The position numbers and the translations under genes are program-made. Under the pieces are notes generated by a model, which saw only the letters and a program-made list of their open reading frames with translations, searched no databases and was not told where the DNA came from. 64,000 bases of DNA from Staphylococcus delphini (GTDB taxonomy: Bacteria > Bacillota > Bacilli > Staphylococcales > Staphylococcaceae), in NCBI RefSeq assembly GCF_900636325.1, contig NZ_LR134263.1:2046001-2110000 (forward strand), given 5' to 3'. The first letter of the stretch is position 1. The number at the start of each line of letters is the position of its first letter. This document shows positions 44,610 through 55,864 of the stretch, piece by piece.

Positions 44610-45977
44610 TTACCCAATTTGAATGCGTTCTTTCGGGAAATGATACTTCGCTGGCTCACGATTGCCACTCATCATAATAATAAACGAAATCAAGCCGACA
44701 CGTCCGATAAACATTAAAATCATCAAGACGACTTTTGAAACACTACCGAGCTCCGAAGTAATGCCCGTCGATAAACCACATGTTCCGAATGCAGACATAA
44801 TTTCAAAATAAATCTTAATGAAATCAATATGATGCCCTTCGTTTAATATGATGATAAATGTACCTACAAATGTCATCACAATCGCAATACAAAATACTGC
44901 AAAGGAACGCTGAACATCTTGATTATGAATTTCACGATTAAATACTTTAATAGATGACTTTTCAGCGTTCGGTTTGTAGTTAATGACAAACAGGATAATA
45001 ATCGCGAAAGTCGTCGTTCGTATACCGCCACCGACAGAACTTGGTGAGGAACCAATAAACATGAGGCCACCCATCAGAAGGTTTGTCGCATCTGAAAACT
45101 GTGACACATCAAAAGTTTGTAATCCTGCACTTCGCGTCGACACCGATTGAAACATCGCATAAAATAACGTTTTGTGCCATGATTCATTTGCGAACACACC
45201 ATTCGCTTCAATTAATAAAATTCCGATTACTCCTACAACTAAAATAATTAAATACGTCACCGTTGTCACTTTAGTAAACAGTGAAAATCGAAAGTTTGGA
45301 ATCCTATTTTTAATGTATGCTTTAATTTCTAATAATACTGGGAAGCCGATTGAACCCAAAACGATAAGAAACATCACAATCGTTTGTACAAAGTAATCGT
45401 TCGCGTATGGGATTAAGGAGTCCCCTGTTATGTCTAATCCCCCATTTGTCGTCGCAGAGATGGAAACGAAGACACCTTGTAATATCGCATCTTTTAAATC
45501 ATGAATATCTTGATAAAAATAAAATGCGAGCAGTGTTGCACCTACTAATTCAATCACTAAAATCGCTCTCACAATATCTAAAATCAGTTTGACTGTCCCA
45601 CTCATCGCCTCTCTATTGTTATCTAACATAATGAGCTGACGTTCACGTATGCCAATGTGCTTGCCTAATACAACCCATAACAGCGTACCAATGGCCATGA
45701 CACCAATGCCACCAATATTAAGGATGACCAACAAGACAATGTATCCAAAGGCTGAATATGTTTCGGAAATATTGACTGGTGTTAATCCTGTCACACTGAC
45801 ACCTGATACCGCTACAAACAATGTATCAATCGGTGCGACTTTTACCCCTGGTTTATGAACACCTGGCAGATTCAGTAGCAAAAACGCACCGACAATTGCG
45901 ACAAGGTAATACAAGACAATCCCTTGTTGTGGGCTGGATTTTTTTAGTAGTAATTTGACTATGGACAAGTCATTCAC
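44610..45977 (-). CDS. Ktr/Trk-type potassium uptake channel subunit
   Basis: A 455-residue membrane protein of the TrkH/KtrB family with four M1-P-M2 repeats. Filter-like turns are visible as 'GVSVTGLTPV', 'SATTNGGLDITG', 'STRSAGLQTFD' and 'GTCGLSTGI'. It works with a cytosolic RCK subunit (KtrA/KtrC), which is not encoded here. Staphylococci have KtrB and KtrD; I cannot tell which. It lies 7 bases after htrA, so the two share a transcript. Confidence 0.88.
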   Translation of the reverse strand: MNDLSIVKLLLKKSSPQQGIVLYYLVAIVGAFLLLNLPGVHKPGVKVAPIDTLFVAVSGVSVTGLTPVNISETYSAFGYIVLLVILNIGGIGVMAIGTLLWVVLGKHIGIRERQLIMLDNNREAMSGTVKLILDIVRAILVIELVGATLLAFYFYQDIHDLKDAILQGVFVSISATTNGGLDITGDSLIPYANDYFVQTIVMFLIVLGSIGFPVLLEIKAYIKNRIPNFRFSLFTKVTTVTYLIILVVGVIGILLIEANGVFANESWHKTLFYAMFQSVSTRSAGLQTFDVSQFSDATNLLMGGLMFIGSSPSSVGGGIRTTTFAIIILFVINYKPNAEKSSIKVFNREIHNQDVQRSFAVFCIAIVMTFVGTFIIILNEGHHIDFIKIYFEIMSAFGTCGLSTGITSELGSVSKVVLMILMFIGRVGLISFIIMMSGNREPAKYHFPKERIQIG

Positions 45978-45984
45978 CCCAAAA

Positions 45985-47637
45985 CTATTTCAATTTGAAT
46001 GAGATTTCTTTCACCTCATTTTCACGTAAGACCTTTAACTTCACTGGCTTTTGTTGATCAATGTGTTGCGTTAACTTTTGTTTATAAGCCAAATTATCTT
46101 TGATAGGTTTACTATCTAATTCTACTATGACATCACCTTTTTTCAAACCAGAATTTTTGGCCGGACTGTTGTCGTTAACTTTTTGAACGACGACACCTGT
46201 GGACACATCTTGAGCAATCTTATATTCATCACGTGTTACTTTATCCACATCTACCACGTTTTGCATATCAATATCCGTCTTCGGTTGTTGAATGTCGCCT
46301 TCTTTTTCGATTTTTTGCGCAATGGCTAACGCTGAGTTAATTGGAATGGCAAACCCCATATTTTGAACACTTGGCATGTTAATTTTTAGTGATGCGATAC
46401 CAATTAAATGGCCTTCTTGATCGACTACCGCACCACCTGAGTCACCTGGATTAATCGGTGCATCAACTTGGAACGCACTGAGCAATGTATCGTACTCATT
46501 GTCTTGGTTGAGGTCAACTGGGACATCACGATTTAATCCTGATACAATACCTTCACCGACTGTATTTTGGAAGTCAAGACTCAACGGATTGCCCACAACT
46601 AAAACCGGTTCTCCTAATACAACTGCACTAGAATCTCCGTGTTCAAGTGGCTTCAATGTATCGTCTTTAGGGGCTTTCATCGTCATCACAGCAATATCAG
46701 CCATTTTATATTTACCAATCACTTTAGCTTTAGCAGTTTGCTTGTCACCAAAAGTGAGTTCATGTTCTTTACGGTCTCCTACGACATGCGCATTTGTCAG
46801 TATGTAAAGAGTGTCGCCTACTTGTTTGTAGACGACACCCGATCCACTTTCTTTTTCAACTTGTGCCTGAGCATCTGAATCCTGAACTGCATCCGGTGTA
46901 GGCTGACTATTATTTTCAATCGAAACGACAGATTTTACAGCTGTATTCGCGTTTGCCATCGTTTGTGTGACTTTTTTATTCGTCCCCTTCTCTTTCTGTT
47001 GCGTTTCAAGTGCTTGCTTCATATTCGCATTATTACTTTTATTGACGTTATTAAAAATAGCAAACAATAACAACAAGACTAAAATGGCCGCAAGTACAAT
47101 TAAAATTTTCGCCCATTCTCTAGAGATGAATTGTGTGACTTTTTCAGTCCAATCACGTTTTGTCGTGTATTGATGTTTCGACGCCTCTGTTTGGTGGCGG
47201 TCTTCAGTATGGTCTTGTTCATCTTCAGCCTTTGTGGTTGTTTCTGAAGTCTCATGTGGCGGCTTGTTTGGCTGATGCGTTGTTTCGGCTACTGCACCTG
47301 TACGCGCCGCTTCTTTCGCTTGACTGCCATTAATCGTCACTGATGATGTCTCTTCAAGTGGTCGTGCACTTTCGAATTTTTCTTCGGCTGTTATTTCAGA
47401 CGGTTGATGATTTTTATCCCCCTCGTCATGTGTTAATTTTTCAATACGTGCTTTACGTAGATTATCTTTAACACGTTCTTCATTATTTTTCGCTTGCTTT
47501 TTTTCCTTTTCAGCTTTGAGCGCGTTTTCTTTTTCTTCAGCTTTGAGTCTTTCCTCACGTTCTTCATTATGGAAATATTCGCGACGTTTGCGCTTATAAT
47601 GTTGCCTTGGAATCACATGTTTTTGATCTCGTTCCAT
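45985..47637 (-). CDS. htrA: HtrA-type membrane-anchored serine protease
   Basis: A 550-residue protein. The cytoplasmic N-terminus (1-170) is highly charged and coiled-coil-like (KEKENALKAEKEKKQ). One membrane segment lies at about 175-195. The trypsin-like domain follows outside with H284 ('TNAHVVG'), D314 ('MADIAVM') and S400 ('NPGDSGGAVVD'). A single PDZ domain is at about 455-540 ('GVVVQKVNDNSPAKNSGLKKGDVIVELDSKPI'). It degrades damaged envelope proteins. S. aureus has two such proteins; the long N-terminus recalls the larger one. Precedes the Ktr gene by 7 bases. Start at ATG 47637 with GGAGGG. Confidence 0.92.
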   Translation of the reverse strand: MERDQKHVIPRQHYKRKRREYFHNEEREERLKAEEKENALKAEKEKKQAKNNEERVKDNLRKARIEKLTHDEGDKNHQPSEITAEEKFESARPLEETSSVTINGSQAKEAARTGAVAETTHQPNKPPHETSETTTKAEDEQDHTEDRHQTEASKHQYTTKRDWTEKVTQFISREWAKILIVLAAILVLLLLFAIFNNVNKSNNANMKQALETQQKEKGTNKKVTQTMANANTAVKSVVSIENNSQPTPDAVQDSDAQAQVEKESGSGVVYKQVGDTLYILTNAHVVGDRKEHELTFGDKQTAKAKVIGKYKMADIAVMTMKAPKDDTLKPLEHGDSSAVVLGEPVLVVGNPLSLDFQNTVGEGIVSGLNRDVPVDLNQDNEYDTLLSAFQVDAPINPGDSGGAVVDQEGHLIGIASLKINMPSVQNMGFAIPINSALAIAQKIEKEGDIQQPKTDIDMQNVVDVDKVTRDEYKIAQDVSTGVVVQKVNDNSPAKNSGLKKGDVIVELDSKPIKDNLAYKQKLTQHIDQQKPVKLKVLRENEVKEISFKLK

Positions 47638-47885
47638 TGCACGCCCTCCTTATGTATCTCTTTTATCTATTATGACATATCGCTACTTAAATTTCTGTAA
47701 TATTTACCTATATATCGCAAACTTTTCGAATGATTTTAAGATGTATTTTCTGCGATACGTCGCAACCTGACAATATTGATGTTTATCGAATTTTAAATAC
47801 GCGTTTCACTTTGCATCATTCAACAACAAAGCAATCGCCCCCTGTTTAAACACTGATATTGCTATTGCTTTAATACAGCAAAACA

Positions 47886-47922
47886 TAAAGAAAGGCCAAG
47901 ATAACGTATATCCCAGCCTAAG
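47886..47922 (-). terminator. terminator of the TerC gene
   Basis: Minus-strand AGGCTGGGATA / TATCTTGGCCT, fully paired with G-U wobbles, then TTCTTTAT. Confidence 0.65.
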
Positions 47923-47946
47923 TCAAACACCCTTATTCACATTTCA

Positions 47947-48750
47947 TTATGATGCATCATGCTTTTTATTACGTACTGCTGATGTAAACCAACCGATTAG
48001 TACAAGTCCAATCATCACTGTCCAGAAAATGATTTGCCACAATGTAGAATGTGGGAAGTCATGTGGAATCACACCAATATCTTCATGTGCTAAGACGAGT
48101 ACGACAAGTTTAATTCCGACCCATCCGACAATCGCAAAGGCAGCACCTTCAAGGCCAGGATACTTGTTCAGTAGCTCTACAAAGAATGTTGCAGCAAAAC
48201 GCATTAAAATTACACCGATTAGACCACCGATAAACATTACCGCGAATTGACCTGCATCCATCCCCCCGAAATGCACACCAATCTTCGGTAATGTTACAGC
48301 AATCGCTAATGCAGCTAACATCGAGTCAATCGCAAAAGCAATATCTGCAACTTCAACTTTGAGGACAGTGACCCAAAATTCTTTCGCACTCACTTTTTTC
48401 TCAACACCTGACTCGTCATAATGATGATCATCGTTGTCAGGTTGTTCGAGTTCTCCACCTTTATGTTTGAAAAAGTCATATAAGTTTTTCGCTGACATAT
48501 AAATTAAATATGCCGCACCGATCGCTTGAATCCACCAGAAATTCGCTAAAATACTAATTAAGAATAATGCGATTAAACGGAAAACAAATGCGCCTAACAA
48601 ACCATAAAATAGTGCTTTTTTACGTTGTTCTGGTGGTAAATGTTTTACCATAACAGCCATAACAATTGCATTATCTGCAGCCAATAGTCCTTCTAAAAAT
48701 ACAAGTACTAATACGACCCATCCATAAGATAATAACAAACTCGGATCCAT
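47947..48750 (-). CDS. TerC family membrane protein, probable manganese exporter
   Basis: A 267-residue protein with about seven to nine membrane segments. The TerC acidic motifs are 'FLEGLLAADNAIVMAVMVKHLP' (about residue 19) and 'EVADIAFAIDSMLAALAIA' (about residue 133), which should bind the metal. Members of this family (Alx, MeeF/YkoY) have been linked to manganese export or metalation of secreted proteins. The riboswitch upstream supports manganese here. The start at 48750 has GGAG 11 bases upstream. Confidence 0.9.
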   Translation of the reverse strand: MDPSLLLSYGWVVLVLVFLEGLLAADNAIVMAVMVKHLPPEQRKKALFYGLLGAFVFRLIALFLISILANFWWIQAIGAAYLIYMSAKNLYDFFKHKGGELEQPDNDDHHYDESGVEKKVSAKEFWVTVLKVEVADIAFAIDSMLAALAIAVTLPKIGVHFGGMDAGQFAVMFIGGLIGVILMRFAATFFVELLNKYPGLEGAAFAIVGWVGIKLVVLVLAHEDIGVIPHDFPHSTLWQIIFWTVMIGLVLIGWFTSAVRNKKHDAS

Positions 48751-48846
48751 TCACAGACCACTCCTTCAATTTTTATATAGGCACATGTGCGCGCCCTGTA
48801 TCATTCCAATGTTTCGCGTGAACACCCACGCTCAGTCAAAGACATA

Positions 48847-49000
48847 ATTAAAGAGACCCATGCTACATCAATAGCAAAGGTCTCACTTAGCAAATTTATC
48901 ATGCCCGCTTCACCGGAAGAAATTCAGTTTCTTCGTAATGACGACAAAGCGTTATTAACGTTTATGACGCTAATCAAGTTACTCCCCTCTGACAATAGTC
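48847..49000 (-). promoter_or_regulatory. yybP-ykoY manganese riboswitch upstream of terC
   Basis: On the minus strand the element opens with 'AGAGGGGAGTAAC', continues with 'CCGGTGAAGCGGGCATGAT' and 'GCTAAGTGAGACCTTTGCT', and ends in the hairpin GAGACCTTTGCTA...TAGCATGGGTCTCTTTAATT. These are the landmarks of the yybP-ykoY aptamer and its terminator. It lies about 100 bases before a TerC gene, a typical partner. Mn2+ binding would favour read-through and export. Confidence 0.88.
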
Positions 49001-49049
49001 AGTCACAGGTATTTAATTATGATGTTAACATTATACCCAATTTTTTATG

Positions 49050-49560
49050 AAAATAACAGTCTATAATCTTGAAATAAATAAAATATTAAAAATCAACACT
49101 TTTGTTTTTCTTTCATCCATTTCTCAAAAAACGGGTGGTTAAAGTGGACTGCTTGTACTTTGATGAGATGACCTCACTACATCACATGCACCTGCCCTGC
49201 TCCCCAAATGTTAAAGAAAAAGATTGCCAAAATGGGTGAGACTCTTGAGGGATACGTGCATATTACTAACAGTTACTTCTTTACTCTAATAGTGGTTACT
49301 GTTTAACGCAGTAGCTGTCTGACTTCTCAATGCTGATGCTTTTGAGAAGTCTAGTCAGCCTTGCGGGGGTAGTACGACGAAATCTTTGAGACACATGAGA
49401 TTTCTGTACTGCTCCCGAAAATCCAATTTGGCTTCCATCAAGTGCTCACTTCAATCAAGCCAAATTTAGTTAGAGGTTCAGCCCCTAAGAACGCGAGTCC
49501 ATAAGGGGCAATCATAGTATATATTCATGCTAATAGAGGAAACAGGGTAAGTTCACTTGG
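49050..49560. repeat. gene-free region with four consecutive hairpins, partly a dispersed staphylococcal repeat
   Basis: Hairpins at 49318-49358 (TCTGACTTCTCAA...TTGAGAAGTCTAGTCAG), 49363-49417 (GGGGGTAGTAC...GTACTGCTCCC, with ACGACGAAAT / ATTTCT as in the common staphylococcal intergenic repeat), 49425-49467 (AATTTGGCTT...AAGCCAAATT) and 49481-49509 (GCCCCT...AGGGGC). The start (49302-49331) matches 10971-11001 with two or three differences. It lies 3' of prfC. The first 250 bases (49050-49300) show nothing clear. Confidence 0.65.
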
Positions 49561-49587
49561 TTGATGATTGTAGTCCATGTCCTCCCA

Positions 49588-51150
49588 TTATAACAAGCTG
49601 TACAATTTAATTTCAGGGAATTTTTCCTCAAACCAGCGTGTCGCAAAATCATTTTCAAATAAAAACACTTTATTATCATAACGGTCATTTACTAAAATCG
49701 AACGACTCGTGCTCATTTTATCTTGCACGTCTTCTTCATTTTCAATCCAACGCGCGATTTTTTTACCGACAGGTTCCATCACAACATCGACATTATATTC
49801 ATTGTTCATACGATGTTCGAACACTTCAAATTGGAGTTGTCCTACTGCACCTAAAATGATTTGGTTCGTATGTGGTGATTTATAATATTGAATCGCTCCT
49901 TCTTGCACGAGCTGCTCAATCCCTTTATGGAAATGCTTCTGTTTCATGACGTTTTTCGGTGATACTTTCATGAAAATTTCAGGTGTAAACTGAGGCAATG
50001 CCTTGAAATGGAACTTTTGGTTACCTGCAACAAGTGTATCTCCAATTTGGTAATTTCCTGTATCATATAAACCGATAATGTCACCCGCTACAGCATGATT
50101 CACTGTCGATTTGTCATCAGCCATAAAACTTGTTGAACGTGTGATTTTCTGTTTTTTACCTGTACGTTGCAAAGTCACGTCCATACCACGTTCGAATGCG
50201 CCACTTACAACACGCATAAAGGCAATACGGTCGCGGTGTTTCGGGTCCATGTTCGCTTGGATTTTAAAGATAAACCCTGAAAAATCTGTATCGAACGGAC
50301 TTACCTCAACCTCTTCATCTGTTTGACGTGCATGTGGCATCGGTGCATGGTCAACATAGGCATTCAAGAAGTTTTGTACCCCGAAATTTGCTAATGCAGA
50401 GCCGAAAAAGACGGGTGTTAAATCTCCACGCATTAATGCATCATTATCGAATGACTCGCCAGCTTCATCCACAAGCATCAACTCTTCAATCGCTTGTGTA
50501 AAAATACTATCATTCGCAATGTCATGTACCTCTTCTAATTCATAATCTTCATTAATATGCAAAATGTTTTCTTCATCGCGGAATGGCTCAATCGTACGTT
50601 CTTCTCGATCAATAATCCCGAAGAAGTTTTGTCCCATACCAATTGGCCAGTTCATCGGATACGTTTCGATACCGAGTGTGGATTCAATTTCATCTAACAA
50701 ATCGAACGGTTCTTTCCCAACACGGTCAAGTTTGTTAATAAATGTAAAAATAGGAATTCCACGCATTTTACACACTTTGAATAACTTTAATGTTTGTGGC
50801 TCAATCCCTTTCGCACAGTCAATGACCATGACCGCACTATCGACCGCCATTAACGTTCGGTACGTATCTTCAGAGAAATCTTCGTGCCCTGGTGTATCTA
50901 AAATGTTAATCTTAAAATCATCGTAATCAAACTGCATCACAGAACTTGTAACCGAAATCCCACGTTCTTGTTCAACTTTCATCCAGTCACTTGTCGCAAA
51001 TTTACCTGTTTTCTTCCCTTTGACTGTCCCTGCTTCACGAATCGCACCACTAAAGTACAGCAGTTTTTCAGTTAATGTCGTTTTCCCCGCATCAGGGTGA
51101 GAAATAATCGCAAACGTCTTGCGGGATTCTACTTCTTTTTTAATACTCAT
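49588..51150 (-). CDS. prfC: peptide chain release factor 3
   Basis: RF3 is the GTPase that removes RF1/RF2 from the ribosome after termination. The 520-residue protein has G1 '[13 protein letters not shown]', G2/switch '[11 protein letters not shown]', G3 '[18 protein letters not shown]', G4 'FINKLDR', then EF-G-like domains II and III ('[19 protein letters not shown]', '[20 protein letters not shown]'). Length and motifs match RF3 rather than EF-G or the tetracycline protection proteins. AAGGAG before ATG 51150. Confidence 0.97.
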   Translation of the reverse strand: MSIKKEVESRKTFAIISHPDAGKTTLTEKLLYFSGAIREAGTVKGKKTGKFATSDWMKVEQERGISVTSSVMQFDYDDFKINILDTPGHEDFSEDTYRTLMAVDSAVMVIDCAKGIEPQTLKLFKVCKMRGIPIFTFINKLDRVGKEPFDLLDEIESTLGIETYPMNWPIGMGQNFFGIIDREERTIEPFRDEENILHINEDYELEEVHDIANDSIFTQAIEELMLVDEAGESFDNDALMRGDLTPVFFGSALANFGVQNFLNAYVDHAPMPHARQTDEEVEVSPFDTDFSGFIFKIQANMDPKHRDRIAFMRVVSGAFERGMDVTLQRTGKKQKITRSTSFMADDKSTVNHAVAGDIIGLYDTGNYQIGDTLVAGNQKFHFKALPQFTPEIFMKVSPKNVMKQKHFHKGIEQLVQEGAIQYYKSPHTNQIILGAVGQLQFEVFEHRMNNEYNVDVVMEPVGKKIARWIENEEDVQDKMSTSRSILVNDRYDNKVFLFENDFATRWFEEKFPEIKLYSLL

Positions 51151-51170
51151 TGTACGTCTCCTTTAATTCA

Positions 51171-51411
51171 TCAAACTTCTTGTAACCATCTTGTGATACG
51201 CAATGCTAAAATTTGTGCTTCTTCCTCATCTATTACATTAAATAAATGCACAAATAAATGTTCTGTTAGTTCTTCACCATATAGTGTATCTTCTATTTGA
51301 ATCGACCAGTACAAATCTGGAATCGATACGACAATATAATGTTCTTTTTGATTGTGATATAACCAAACTTTAGCTGAATAATTTTCACTATGACTTTCCC
51401 TAATCTTCATT
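51171..51411 (-). CDS. small conserved protein, YueH-like
   Basis: A 79-residue protein, '[52 protein letters not shown]...'. From memory it resembles the YueH family of Firmicutes, function unknown. ATG 51411 has GGAGG 6 bases upstream. The start overlaps the murE stop by 12 bases and prfC follows after 20 bases, so murE, this gene and prfC are probably one unit. Confidence 0.6.
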
Positions 51412-52884
51412 TGGACCTCCACCGAATTTTTGATACGCTGCTTCTAACCCGATTAAATCGTCACGATGAGGCACTTTGACGTGACCTGGCATAATTTGAT
51501 ACGGTTCACGTCCTTTAGAGGCAAGGATAACGGTATCACCTGGTTCTGCCACTTCAATCGCATGTCGAATCCCTTCTGCGCGGTCTGTGAATTCCACATA
51601 ACGATCATGTGTCGCACCTTTCGCAAGTTCGGCCGTCAACATTTTCGGATCATCATTTGCCGGGTTATCCGGTGTGAAAATGACATAATCTGCACGTGAA
51701 GCGACACGTCCCATTTCAGGCGTTTTCGTTAAGTCACGTTCTCCAGCCATACCGACTAGGAAAATAAGTTTTTGCTTAACGAACGGTTCAACTGCATCAA
51801 TCAATTTCGACATACCATCTGCTGTATGCGCATAATCAATAATTAAATCGATTGGCAATGATGGATCAAGTACTTCTAAACGCCCTTCTACCGGTTCTAA
51901 ATCAGCGACAACTTTTGTGACCGTTTCTAGTGGTGCACCTTTCACCCATACACCTAACATTGCTGCCATTAAGTTCGCAATGTTGAATCGACCGATGTAC
52001 GGTGAACGCACTGGATATGTACCAAAAGGTGTTACAAAATCAAACGTCACGCCTTGTAAAGATTCATGAATGTTCGTTGCCATGAACTGCGCCTCTTGTT
52101 CAATGCCATATGTTAAACTTTCGTATGGCGTAACTGATTTTAAATAAGTAGAAAATGGATCATCTGCGTTAATAATCACGTATTTATCACGACTCAAATC
52201 TTGGCCGAGTTGACTAAATAACAACGATTTCGCATGACCATACGCCTCCATTGTGCCATGAAAATCGAGATGATCTTGTGTTAAATTTGAAAAAATCGCA
52301 ACATCAAATTCAACACCACTCAAACGACCTAAACTCAACCCATGCGAGGACACTTCTAACGTCATCGCTTCAGCCCCTGCTTCTACCGCTTCGTGAATCT
52401 TCTTCGTTAAGACCACGGTTTCTGGTGTCGTGTTCACACCTTTTGTCACTGTTTCGTTAATTTGAAAGCCATTCGTACCTAAATACGCACTGCCTTTGCC
52501 TAATTTTCGATAAATGTGATGAATCATCGTCGCAATCGATGTCTTACCATTTGTCCCCGTGACACCAATCGTCGTCAGTTGCTTGCTTGGAAATCCATAC
52601 AAATGATGCACTAAATGACTCGCGACACGTAACGTATCTGGCACGACCACTTGGGTGACGTCACCTTGTAATTCAAGCGCACGATTCACAACAACAATCT
52701 GACATCCTTGTTCTACGACGTCTTGCGCAAAACGATGACTATCGACGGTATAGCCTTTTGATGCAACAAAGATACTGCCAGCCTTTGCTTGACGCGAATC
52801 TGTCGTAATATCATTCACTTCAATATCTAAACGTCCTATGACCTGTTTAATTAAAATATGATCAAATAATTGTTGTGCATTCAC
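51400..52884 (-). CDS. murE: UDP-MurNAc-tripeptide synthetase (L-lysine-adding)
   Basis: MurE adds L-Lys to UDP-MurNAc-L-Ala-D-Glu. The 494 residues show the N-domain '[25 protein letters not shown]', ATP site '[18 protein letters not shown]', '[37 protein letters not shown]' and '[12 protein letters not shown]'. '[10 protein letters not shown]' is the lysine-type specificity loop; diaminopimelate enzymes have DNPR. The start is GTG 52884, 8 bases after AAGGAG. This gives exactly the S. aureus length as I remember it, and N-terminus MNAQQLFD aligns with it. An ATG at 52890 is too close to the box, and longer frames lack a site. Confidence 0.97.
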   Translation of the reverse strand: MNAQQLFDHILIKQVIGRLDIEVNDITTDSRQAKAGSIFVASKGYTVDSHRFAQDVVEQGCQIVVVNRALELQGDVTQVVVPDTLRVASHLVHHLYGFPSKQLTTIGVTGTNGKTSIATMIHHIYRKLGKGSAYLGTNGFQINETVTKGVNTTPETVVLTKKIHEAVEAGAEAMTLEVSSHGLSLGRLSGVEFDVAIFSNLTQDHLDFHGTMEAYGHAKSLLFSQLGQDLSRDKYVIINADDPFSTYLKSVTPYESLTYGIEQEAQFMATNIHESLQGVTFDFVTPFGTYPVRSPYIGRFNIANLMAAMLGVWVKGAPLETVTKVVADLEPVEGRLEVLDPSLPIDLIIDYAHTADGMSKLIDAVEPFVKQKLIFLVGMAGERDLTKTPEMGRVASRADYVIFTPDNPANDDPKMLTAELAKGATHDRYVEFTDRAEGIRHAIEVAEPGDTVILASKGREPYQIMPGHVKVPHRDDLIGLEAAYQKFGGGPNED

Positions 52885-53404
52885 AGACATCTCTCCTTTA
52901 TATATACACTCATTTATTATACACTTTTTTGCTTGAAATCCTATTAGGAATGGAGACGAGAGACAGAAAATTTTTAGCCTCAATCTATTCATAGGTCGAT
53001 GATTTATTAATGATTTTAAAACTGTCGGATAATGAGGTTGAATAGGAAAAACTTTGATGTCCCAACCCCAACTGCTTTTTATCAGTCAAATACGATTGAA
53101 ATTTTAATATAAGGGTATATTGATTTAAATATTATTTTATTCTTTCTTACATCTCAAGACTGAAATATGTAAATCACTATTGTGCCTATCTATGGAGTAT
53201 ATTAAGATAATATAATGAATTTACCGTAAAATATGGGTAGCGTATACACATTTTCTCATCTTTTACAACGAGGTGTACAGTCAAAATGATTTTAACATTG
53301 TTTTCGTTTTGTAAGAAATGCCTTTAACTTTTCACAAGACGTACAAATTGCGGTACACTAGCATAGAACCAGTTAAAGTCTCAATATCTCGGAGGGTGGC
53401 TTTC
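52885..53404. other. divergent intergenic region murE / ugtP
   Basis: About 520 bases without a supportable gene. It is AT-rich and must hold both promoters. A possible ugtP promoter is TTCACA, 17 bases, TACACT at about 53324-53352, but the -35 is poor. No repeat recognised. Confidence 0.4.
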
Positions 53405-54580
53405 ATGATCACTGAAAAGAAAAAAATATTGATTATCACCGGTTCATTCGGCAATGGCCATATTCAAGTGACGAACAGTATTGTTGAACAGTTGAATCAA
53501 ATGAATCTTGACAATCTGACAGTCATACAACGTGATTTGTTTCTCGAAGCACATCCGATTATGACAACGATTACTAAAAAGTGGTACATCAATAGTTTTA
53601 AGTATTTCCGCCGTATGTATAAAGCATTTTATTATAGTCGCCCTGATCAATTAGATAAGTGCTTCTATAAATATTACGGTTTAAATAAATTACTCAACTT
53701 ACTATTAAAAGAAAAACCAGATTTGATTTTGGTAACTTTCCCGACACCAGTCATGTCTGTATTGACTGAGCAGTTTAATATGAACATTCCAATTGCGACG
53801 GTCATGACGGATTATCGTATGCACAAAAACTGGATTACACCGAATTCTGAGCGCTATTATTTAGCCACACAAGATTTGAAGCAAGAATTTGAAGCAGTGG
53901 GCATTCCAAGTGATCGTATTAAAGTAACGGGTATCCCTATTTCTGAACAATTTGAAGAGCCGATTGATCGCGCAGCTTGGTTACGTCAACATCACCTTGA
54001 TCCCGAAGCGCAAACCATTTTAATGTCGGCGGGTGCGTTTGGTGTGTCTAAAGGATTTGACGAAATGATTCAACGTATCCTTGATGAAAGTCAGAATGCA
54101 CAAGTCGTCATGATATGTGGTCACAGCAAAGAACTGAAACGTCAATTGTCTACTGCGTTTAAAGACAATCCTAACGTGCTTATTTTAGGTTATACGACCC
54201 ATATGAATGAATGGATGGCGGCAAGTCATTTAATGATTACGAAACCGGGTGGCATTACCATTTCAGAAGCGTTAATCCGAAAAATACCAATGATTTTCTT
54301 GAATCCTGCGCCAGGTCAAGAATTAGAAAATGCGCTCTATTTTGAACAAAAAGGCTTCGGGAAAATTGCGAACACACCGACAGAGGCGATTGATATTGTA
54401 ACGCATTTAACACGTCACTCAAATGAAATCGACCAAATGATACACAATATGAGTGAAGCGCGTCAACCGCATGCGACGAAACGTTTATGCCAAGACTTGT
54501 TAGACTTACTTTACAACGCTTCAACATTCGAAACTGTATATGGAAAGGTGCCTTTATATGCAAAACTACTCGTCAAATAA
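53405..54580 (+). CDS. ugtP: processive diacylglycerol beta-glucosyltransferase
   Basis: UgtP (YpfP) transfers two glucose units from UDP-glucose to diacylglycerol, making the glycolipid anchor of lipoteichoic acid. The 391-residue GT28-type enzyme shows '[23 protein letters not shown]', '[25 protein letters not shown]', '[10 protein letters not shown]', and the nucleotide-sugar site '[37 protein letters not shown]'. ATG 53405 has GGAGGGTGG before it and gives the usual length. The 3' end overlaps ltaA. Confidence 0.96.
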   Translation: MITEKKKILIITGSFGNGHIQVTNSIVEQLNQMNLDNLTVIQRDLFLEAHPIMTTITKKWYINSFKYFRRMYKAFYYSRPDQLDKCFYKYYGLNKLLNLLLKEKPDLILVTFPTPVMSVLTEQFNMNIPIATVMTDYRMHKNWITPNSERYYLATQDLKQEFEAVGIPSDRIKVTGIPISEQFEEPIDRAAWLRQHHLDPEAQTILMSAGAFGVSKGFDEMIQRILDESQNAQVVMICGHSKELKRQLSTAFKDNPNVLILGYTTHMNEWMAASHLMITKPGGITISEALIRKIPMIFLNPAPGQELENALYFEQKGFGKIANTPTEAIDIVTHLTRHSNEIDQMIHNMSEARQPHATKRLCQDLLDLLYNASTFETVYGKVPLYAKLLVK

Positions 54581-55742
54581 GATGGCTATGCGGAATTTCT
54601 ATATCCTATTAGTCATTTTATTTCTGATGGAATTTGCAAGAGGAATGTATGTATTAAGTTATTTACCTTTATTACCGACAGCAACGACCATTGCCGTTAG
54701 TATTACTTCAATTGCAATTTCCATACATTTTATCGCTGACTCAATAACAAACTTTTTCGTTGGCTTTGTGTTGAAACGTTTTGGCGCTAAAGTTGTACTC
54801 ACTTCAGGATTTTTTCTCGCTTTAGTGAGTCTCTTTTTAATTATTTGGATGCCGACCTCGCCGATGATTCTTATTTTAAGTGCTGTCATGCTCGGTGTTG
54901 CTGTCTGTCCAATATGGGTTATCATGCTCGCCAGTGTAGATGAAAGAAAACGTGGCACTCAGATGGGTTACGTTTATTTTGCATGGCTTGCAGGAATGTT
55001 AGCCGGTATGATTGGAATGAACCTAATTTTCAAAGCACATCCGACACATTTTAACTTTTTGATGGCCCTTTGTGTAGCGATTGCTTTTGTGCTTTATTAT
55101 TTTGTTAAAGTGAAGTTAACAGATTATAATACGAAAAATGTGAAACAACAGCTTAGACAAATTGTGAGTGTGTCACAGCGTCACCTTGTGCTCTTTCCTG
55201 GGATTTTACTGCAAGGGATTGCGATCAGTGCGCTCATTCCTGTCCTGCCTCAATATGCTGTGGATATCGTCGGTGTCAGTACCGTTGAATATACGGTAGC
55301 GATTGTGATTGGCGGTATTGGTTGTACGATTTCAATGCTGTTTTTATCAAAAATGATTGATGCCTATTCTACACGCTTTATGTATAGTGTCATTTTTGCC
55401 GGTTTTATCATTTATGGCTTATCAATTTTCGCATTAACATTGATTCAGCAAATTGTCATCGTTTGGATTATCGCGTTATTTATCGGCTTGCTGTACGGTT
55501 TACTTTTACCGACATGGAATACATTTATGGCACAATTTATCCATCCGAGTGAACAAGAAGAAACTTGGGGTGTAATCAATAGTATCCAGGGCTTTGGTGC
55601 CATGCTTGGACCATTATTCGGCGGTCCAATCTCTCAAATTATGGGCAGCCCTATTTTTACATTTTATTTCGCGGCACTCCTTATCTTTTTCTTAGCTCTA
55701 TTTTATGGCGTATATTTCGTCAAACAACGACGGGTTTATTAA
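54558..55742 (+). CDS. ltaA: glycolipid flippase LtaA
   Basis: A 394-residue MFS protein with 12 membrane segments that carries diglucosyl-diacylglycerol to the outer leaflet for lipoteichoic acid synthesis. '[21 protein letters not shown]', '[27 protein letters not shown]' and 'PILPTYA'-like '[36 protein letters not shown]' match staphylococcal LtaA closely from memory. ATG 54558 has GGAAAGGTG upstream. It overlaps ugtP by 23 bases, as expected for this operon. Confidence 0.95.
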   Translation: MQNYSSNKMAMRNFYILLVILFLMEFARGMYVLSYLPLLPTATTIAVSITSIAISIHFIADSITNFFVGFVLKRFGAKVVLTSGFFLALVSLFLIIWMPTSPMILILSAVMLGVAVCPIWVIMLASVDERKRGTQMGYVYFAWLAGMLAGMIGMNLIFKAHPTHFNFLMALCVAIAFVLYYFVKVKLTDYNTKNVKQQLRQIVSVSQRHLVLFPGILLQGIAISALIPVLPQYAVDIVGVSTVEYTVAIVIGGIGCTISMLFLSKMIDAYSTRFMYSVIFAGFIIYGLSIFALTLIQQIVIVWIIALFIGLLYGLLLPTWNTFMAQFIHPSEQEETWGVINSIQGFGAMLGPLFGGPISQIMGSPIFTFYFAALLIFFLALFYGVYFVKQRRVY

Positions 55743-55762
55743 AATATAATTAAATATATTTG

Positions 55763-55806
55763 AAAAGCGAGGTTACGGTCATCACATGCTTAAACCTCGC
55801 TTTTCA
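55763..55806 (+). terminator. intrinsic terminator of ugtP-ltaA
   Basis: AAAAGCGAGGTT / AACCTCGCTTTT with a 19-base loop. A shorter T-rich hairpin, AAAAAACCGTAC / GTACGGTAAAAAA (55832-55863), lies just beyond and may serve the opposing gene. Confidence 0.85.
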
Positions 55807-55864
55807 ATTTTTTCTTATTTCTATTGGACATAAAAAAACCGTACCAAAAAAGTACGGTAAAAAA

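Noticed and set aside
46499..47173. Plus-strand frames opposite htrA
   Set aside because: Antisense shadows of a confidently assigned gene, without ribosome sites.
48787..49050. An 87-codon plus-strand frame upstream of terC
   Set aside because: It lies antisense to the manganese riboswitch and lacks a ribosome site.
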